Shown one piece after another: positions 60,301 to 64,000 of a DNA stretch of 64,000 nucleotides (position 1 is the first letter of the stretch; each line of letters begins with the position of its first letter). The stretch lies in assembly GCA_023512835.1 (NCBI GenBank), contig CM042086.1:20467029-20531028 (forward strand). The letters are read 5' to 3'. A program made the translations under genes and the position numbers. The DNA comes from Taxillus chinensis (lineage: Eukaryota > Streptophyta > Magnoliopsida > Santalales > Loranthaceae). Under the pieces are notes generated by a model. The model had not been told where the DNA came from. It ran no database searches and saw only the letters and a program-made list of their open reading frames with translations.

Positions 60301-61205
60301 TCTTTCCCACATTATCATAAAAATAAGACTTCAAACTTTTAAAAGTGAAGCTTCCTTTCTTCTCAATACACAAACACTTGTTGAAAAAGTTATGTCCACA
60401 AAAGGTGAAAAAATTACATACCAAATTTAGTTATCAACCTTATTGCACGCACATCTCCAATTCCATCAACTCCTGCAATAGAAAGCTTAAAGGTGAAAGT
60501 TTAATAAAAGAAAGTGATTTATGCACTGAAAATTAGAAGCAAATTTATCATGCAGCAATGGTTTAAGTCGTTTTCACAAACAAAGATAGGATAAGGAAAC
60601 CAAGAAGAGGCAATGAAAATGAATAACATAGGACATTATACAGCCTAGTAATTTCAAGCCTTGCTTTCTTTTATTTATTTGTTTGTTTGCTTTTCATTAA
60701 ATCACTTTTTCCATTGCCAAGGTTCAAAGTAGATCTCTTTAGCACCCTTCTTTTGTCTGTTGCTCCTTTCTTGTTTACTTTACAGCTGGGATAAAGGGTC
60801 TTATGTGAGGGGACAGTGCAGTAATAGAGGTCAAAAGATCAGTCCCACCCACACTGGGATAAAAGGACGTTATCAGAGGGGAGGCCTATAAGAAAAGAGA
60901 AGTACAAAGAAGTGAATAAATTTCTCTTCCAGAATATTCCAGGCTTTAACTGACAAACCTAAATTTTAATTTTAGAATTAGACTTTTTCTTTTTTCTTCT
61001 TTCAGGAAAAGGGATTCATATTTTTTCTACTATACCTCAACAATTCCTTTCCAAGTCGCATAAAACAGCTGCTTTTTACAAATTAAAATAAGAACCTGGA
61101 ATATTATCGCACTTGTCACCCACTAAAGATGCAACATCCACAAACTGTGAGGGATTCAAAGATCCATACTTCTTCGAAAAGTCTTCCATTCCATAAGAAA
61201 CCATC
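48327..61205 (-). CDS. Pol I-type 5'-3' exonuclease (H3TH domain), last six exons; 5' end outside window
   Basis: Minus-strand exons 61205-61096, 60472-60422, 54986-54928, 49451-49407, 49239-49165 and 48452-48327 all have GT-AG borders and join without a phase error into 154 codons plus a TGA stop (48329-48327). They encode [37 protein letters not shown], then [20 protein letters not shown] (the H3TH DNA-binding motif with its metal-binding Asp pair GDxxDN), [19 protein letters not shown], the KPEDNGEKF junction, and a C-terminus [20 protein letters not shown] ending in LETQRY. This is the C-terminal half of plant proteins related to the 5'-3' exonuclease domain of bacterial DNA polymerase I, likely acting in organelle DNA replication or repair. 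The usual Ser of GDKSDN is Cys here. Exons with the N-terminal catalytic acidic residues were not found up to 64000. Introns of 5435 and 5476 bp hold transposons. Confidence 0.92.
50900..51440 (-). pseudogene. Ty1/copia reverse-transcriptase relic in an exonuclease intron
   Basis: Minus-strand pieces in several frames recall copia RT in order: [13 protein letters not shown] (about 51395-51360), YKAHLVAKA (about 51325), E-VYIDMPSF (about 51170), [20 protein letters not shown] followed by HRALFGPF (about 51140-51055), and a VYVDDIVV-like stretch (CATTGTATGTGGATGATATT, about 50972-50953). Many stops and frameshifts show an old copy. It has the same orientation as the host gene. No LTRs could be attached to it. 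Confidence 0.72.
51441..52947. other. Exonuclease intron interior, repeat-like
   Basis: AT-rich to about 52.5 kb. From 52.55 to 52.9 kb the composition is more even and several overlapping plus-strand frames of 60-70 codons appear (52617-52984), without a domain. A CTTGGGGCGCTCATATTGG and GGATTTATCATCCGG region resembles LTR or leader sequence of a retroelement, but no boundary is clear. Confidence 0.35.
52948..53189. repeat. 20-21-bp minisatellite, about 12 copies
   Basis: The unit consensus is ACTTCGGTTCGG(G)AAATAAGG. Twelve tandem copies run across 242 bp with substitutions and length changes of one base. On the minus strand the 21-bp copies give a seven-residue periodic peptide (LFPEPKS-like), which explains the open frame 53159-52899; it is not a gene. 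It lies in the 5476-bp intron of the exonuclease gene. Confidence 0.9.
53190..54234. other. Exonuclease intron interior, no gene recognised
   Basis: The part 53.2-53.8 kb continues the even-composition, LTR-like sequence (CATAACTTTGCGCACAGTGG, GGTATCGACGAGAGCTACAG). Then plain AT-rich DNA runs to the hAT MITE. Confidence 0.35.
54235..54462. mobile_element. hAT-like MITE with 8-bp target duplication
   Basis: The left end is TAGGGACAAATTTGCCCCGC; the right end on the minus strand is TAAGCATGACAACGGGTCAG. Flanking octamers AGTGTGCG and AGTGTAAG match at 6 of 8 positions, as expected for an old hAT insertion. The interior has GGGTCGGGTTTGGATCGGG and related words shared with the element at 8458-8754. 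Confidence 0.72.
55131..55545. repeat. Two-copy direct duplication (about 200 bp) with conserved minus-strand reading
   Basis: The segments 55131-55348 and 55349-55545 share TGCATCCCTGGTCTCC, CACCTTCA-AGGTG, TCAAAGTTG, a GACAGGAGCAT block, ACCACTGCAGGCTGGACAAC and ACTATTTGAAAATCATCCTC. On the minus strand both encode nearly the same peptide: [20 protein letters not shown] in one copy and [20 protein letters not shown] in the other, then K-L-(D/E)-V and KVSGDQGC(I/T)KRDIE. Differences between copies preserve the acidic character. No family is recognised. It lies 145 bp upstream (in transcript sense) of exon 54986-54928, so it may be a captured gene fragment or transposon coding remnant. Confidence 0.65.
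56023..56194 (+). repeat. 5' LTR of copia element A
   Basis: TGGGATGAGC start, (GT)n(TA)n block at about 56113-56140, ends just before TGATATTAGAGTC. It matches the 3' LTR at 59789 and the LTR at 62972 in layout and in words such as TGTAATCTCT / TATAATCTCT. Confidence 0.65.
56810..57190 (+). pseudogene. copia gag remnant
   Basis: Broken plus-strand frames spell the gag core: KLDGPTYRI and SKVLEMH, then an RRKKGYI-like block, followed by [29 protein letters not shown] and [10 protein letters not shown], and finally R-P-N-D-M-K. The longest open part is 56829-57164. Stops and frameshifts make it non-functional. Confidence 0.8.
57752..59007 (-). mobile_element. LINE retrotransposon, internally deleted, nested in copia A
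   Basis: On the minus strand it starts in a C-rich 5' region (59007 downwards), continues through a Pro/Ser-rich ORF1-like frame (59035-58281) and a [14 protein letters not shown] block typical of LINE sequence just before ORF2, then jumps to a 3' end CTTATCAAAAAAAAA at about 57760-57752. Endonuclease and reverse transcriptase are absent, so about 3-4 kb is missing by internal deletion, not 5' truncation. The flanks GATTGTATATAT (57741) and GATTGTGTTTTATAT (59008) look like a target duplication. Both lie in copia integrase sequence that continues across the insertion. Confidence 0.75.
59021..59230 (+). pseudogene. copia integrase C-terminal remnant, right of the LINE
   Basis: Plus-strand frames read [20 protein letters not shown], then after a frame change [15 protein letters not shown]. 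This is the copia integrase/pol linker 'HxxxQxKLDPRAxKCxFLGYSxxQKGYxCYxPxxxKxxVSMDVTF'. The left half of the same region ([25 protein letters not shown]) ends at 57750, directly before the LINE. Confidence 0.8.
59789..59964 (+). repeat. 3' LTR of copia element A
   Basis: Follows the purine tract ATGGGGGGTG. Starts TGTAATTATTTCC, has the GTGTGTGTGTATATAT core at about 59876 and ends in TTTTATACTT. Divergence from the 5' LTR is visible by eye along most of its length, indicating an old insertion. Confidence 0.62.
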
Positions 61206-61730
61206 CTGGACAAGCAACATTGCAAAAATAACAAATAAAAAACAGGGTAAGCAAGCAAAGAATAGAATGGCTAAATATGAGGTCCACCAAAAGCGGACTT
61301 CAAGAGGGATAATTATACTTTTCATAACTTCAACTTATATTCTCACATTATTATTTGAATAATGAACAATTTCAGGCTTTTATCTTTGACTTGATCTTAA
61401 ATTGAGCATCCATCTTTCAGTTTCTGCAAAAAAAATGTTTAAAGTCGACAAAATTTAACTTGAAAAGCTATCACAATTGGTGATGTGAACTTATAGACCT
61501 CTTTTACCAATGGTAGACAGGTCTACATGCATATTGACTACCACTGCTCTCTGCTCATTACCAACTTGCAAATTTGATAGTGCATGTTTTGTTCATCAAC
61601 GCAGTCAAAATGTGAAGAAGCTAGATGTTAATGTTTTGGTTGGTTTGTTTGTAAGAGAAGTAAATCCCCAAGAAGTGTATATGGCCCAAACTCCCATTAT
61701 TTAGGTAAACTTTCCTGATGTCACAATCTA

Positions 61731-61772
<42 letters not shown>

Positions 61773-62971
61773 CAATCCCTTAATCAAGTCCTATTAAGTA
61801 TTCAGTTCACTTATTTTTTTCTCTACAAATTCTATCCACGAATCCACATCATCTAATTCTTTAATTCATAACCCAAAACTGATTTGCAACAGCCCGTGAA
61901 GCACAGACGAGCGAAGGGTCCTACACATGTGAAACACGGATATGGTTTGGACAAGATCCCAACTATATGTGACTCTGAATTCAGCGACATGTAATACAAA
62001 AGTAATCAACTCCCCTCAGACTCTGCTACGACTCAGCTGGGACACCAGATGGTAGAGTTGTATCAACTCACTAACTTGCTGGAAATTGATCTTGGGCCTA
62101 AATGATGGCCTCCGGATGCTTGTTGCTGGACAGAAAGGCTAGCTTGAGCATCATGTCCACTCTGGCAAGCCACAAAAAATTCAGCGAGTTGCTGCGATCG
62201 TTTGTGATCCCCAGCAAAACCAAGATCCAAGATCTCCCTTAAACCAAAAGCAAAACCGGCCGTGGCTTTTGCCAATTAACAAAACCAAGTTTTTACCTTT
62301 CTTAGTTTCTCCCATAGTGGGCCCACTTGTTTTTATTGTCTCTCTAGTTTGACAAATTAATCAGCAGTCCTTAAATGGTATAAGAATATGGTATAAGAAT
62401 TGGACAGATTTTATTTTACTTTCTGGGATTATATTTAAATTATATTTATATTCAAATTAATATTTTATATAATATTTATTAATATTATTTTCATTTATAA
62501 ATGTGTCCCTATTTTTTTATAAATTCTGAATTTACGAGTCCCTACACTACGCACTCAAGTCCTCACACCCATATTTGTGCTTCACAGGAATCCGCAAGTA
62601 AGAACACAAGCCTGCTTACACTAGATTGCAATCAACTATCTCACAGTAATCGAATCATCTCCATTGAATCCCTCTTTCAGGTCACTCCTAATACAAAGGA
62701 TCTGCTTTTCAGAATGTTAAATGTACCTCCACCTAACATCTCAGCTCTATCCCTAAATCTTTCTCTGAAGCCTTCTCCCATAACAATTACAAGGCAGCTC
62801 TGAAAGGTTGTCTTCTACCAGAAGAACAAAAATTGCAGCCTTTTGATGCGAGGCAGGGTAAAAATTGCCCTTTGCCACACAAAAACATTTCCCTACATAC
62901 ATATTTGTGTGCACGTGTGTGAGTACAGACACTATACGCAAACAACTAATATACATCTAGGTCTGCATGTT
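59965..62971. other. Exonuclease intron DNA around exons 60472-60422 and 61205-61096; no other gene recognised
   Basis: Outside the two exons nothing coding is convincing. The part 60.65-61.05 kb has even composition without frames. A (TA)n run lies at 61736-61770. The patch 61860-62330 is GC-richer, with a minus-strand 70-codon Gln-rich frame (62275-62063; GFAGDHKRSQQLAEFFVACQ, QASLSVQQQASGGHHLGP) that I cannot assign. The search here for upstream exonuclease exons (EADDV or SPDKDFFQ-type blocks) was negative by eye. Confidence 0.45.
61736..61770. repeat. (TA)n microsatellite
   Basis: About 17 TA dinucleotides. Confidence 0.93.
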
Positions 62972-63066
62972 TGATATATATAGTTGAAATAAGTTTTTAT
63001 TTAATTAAATTATTAATATTTATAATTATTTGATGTATGTTTAGTTGTTTTTTAGGTATTCTCTAT

Positions 63067-63099
<33 letters not shown>

Positions 63100-64000
63100 G
63101 AGTTTTATAATCTCTCAAATAATAAGAATATGAATTATTTTTTCCTATTTTTCAATTTGGTATCAGAGCCAAACTCTAACCCAAGAGGGCTGTCATCACC
63201 ACTCTTCTCTTTGGTGGTCGACTTATTTCTCCCATGTTGCTTCTGCCATGGTTGCTCTTTCAACGTGTGCCAAAGGCAGAGGAAAGCATCATCTTGCATG
63301 TCTCTAGATCAGGCGTATTTTCTTGATCGTCTCTATCGCGAGTCACGACCCTTGTTGTCTTCGTCATCACCGTTGCTAGAGGAAAGCATCGCACACCCTA
63401 CCATGACCACAACATCATTATCACCGAAGTTGTTGTCGTGCTACAACAAAGAGTAGTCATCGTAGTTGTCGCCGCCACAGTCCGCTTATGCCGTGCACCA
63501 TCGTGCTATTTTTTTCTAGATCATAGTACTCTTACGAGAGTTATAAGGTGTGTTCTCTCACAAGTTAAGCTTCTAAGTTATGTTTAACCTAACTTTAATG
63601 ACATGTTTGATACACTGAAAAGAAAAGGAAAAGAACTAGATTGCATTCCTTTCTCATGTTTAGTACAAAAATAAAAAAGAAATTAAGATTCTGTGAGAAT
63701 TTTATACCCCATATAGAGGAAAATTGATTACCCCACTCTCCTGGTTTACCAAGGTTCCCTTGCATAAGGGAGCCTTTTTAATTTTTTTGTCCCTGCTTTT
63801 TTATACATTTCCTCTTCTCTCTCTCTCTCTCTCCCTCCCCCTCCCCCCGCGTGCCTCTCCCTCGATGCAACCCCCTCCCACCACACGCCTCTCTCACGCC
63901 ACCACAGTTGTAACCCCCTCCCTGCCACACACCTCTTCCCCGTTTACACCTTACTCCCCGATCGAGAATCACGAGAGAGAGAGAGAGCGTTTTTTGTTTA
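62972..64000 (+). mobile_element. Ty1/copia element B: LTR plus 5' interior, cut by window edge
   Basis: The LTR is about 62972-63157, of the same family as element A (TGATATATAT start, GTGTGTGTGTATATAT core at 63067, TATAATCTCT, TTTTTCAATT end). It is followed by an undamaged initiator-Met primer site TGGTATCAGAGCC at 63158-63170. A GC-richer leader follows with CGTCATCACCGTTG-type words, like the leader of element A at 56220-56500. A 139-codon frame (63037-63456) spans LTR and leader and is not gag. The purine/CT-rich stretch at 63800-63990 (CTCTCTCTCTCT, CCCCCTCCCCC) follows; gag would be expected beyond the edge. Confidence 0.7.

Noticed and set aside
1..64000. Endogenous plant pararetrovirus, CRISPR array, rRNA or organellar DNA insertion
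   Set aside because: Looked for movement-protein/coat or RT blocks with caulimovirus order, spaced direct repeats, rRNA core motifs and chloroplast/mitochondrial genes; none was recognised. All RT-related remnants fit Ty1/copia, Ty3/gypsy or LINE.

Overview
The window is nuclear DNA of a flowering plant. The evidence is spliced genes with GT-AG introns, plant-specific families (a TMK-type receptor kinase, a plant LRAT/NC-domain protein, an organelle-type 5'-3' exonuclease) and a dense mix of plant transposons (PIF/Harbinger, hAT, Ty1/copia, Ty3/gypsy, LINE) in a very AT-rich background. The species cannot be named from sequence alone. The TMK gene falls in GC from a GC-rich 5' end to a more AT-rich kinase end, a gradient typical of monocots; that is only a hint.

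Three real genes are supported. (1) 29231-35735, plus strand: a 259-residue LRAT/NC-domain protein of the LEAD-SENSITIVE 1-like family, three exons, with a 5.6 kb second intron full of retroelement remains. (2) 39725-42794, plus strand: a complete 970-residue TMK-family LRR receptor kinase with one 157-bp intron. (3) 48327-61205, minus strand: the last six exons (154 codons) of a bacterial Pol I-like 5'-3' exonuclease with the H3TH domain. Its 5' exons, with most of the nuclease core, must lie beyond the right edge. Two of its introns are about 5.4-5.5 kb and hold transposons.

Layout. 1-5.9 kb is a nearly complete PIF/Harbinger transposon with TIRs, a TAA target duplication, an apparently intact Myb/SANT-like ORF1 and a frameshifted transposase. 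5.9-29 kb is AT-rich and gene-poor, with a hAT-like MITE, a fold-back repeat, a GC-rich island at 13.7-14.3 kb, LTR-like sequence and a minus-strand SEC13 pseudogene fragment near 22.4 kb. 29-38 kb holds the LRAT gene; two copies of one LTR family in opposite orientations flank its last exon. 39-43 kb is the TMK gene. 43-48.2 kb holds a 120-bp GC-rich tandem repeat, diverged repeats, an LRR-III receptor-kinase pseudogene next to a hAT end, and a PIF-type MITE. 48.3-64 kb is the exonuclease gene, with a copia RT relic, a 20-bp minisatellite, a hAT MITE, and a copia element interrupted by an internally deleted LINE. A second copy of that copia family starts near the right edge.

The three genes show no functional link; this is ordinary eukaryotic gene order. 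I found no rRNA, tRNA, CRISPR, operon or clearly new biological system. The most informative structures are the nested transposons and the transposon-laden introns.
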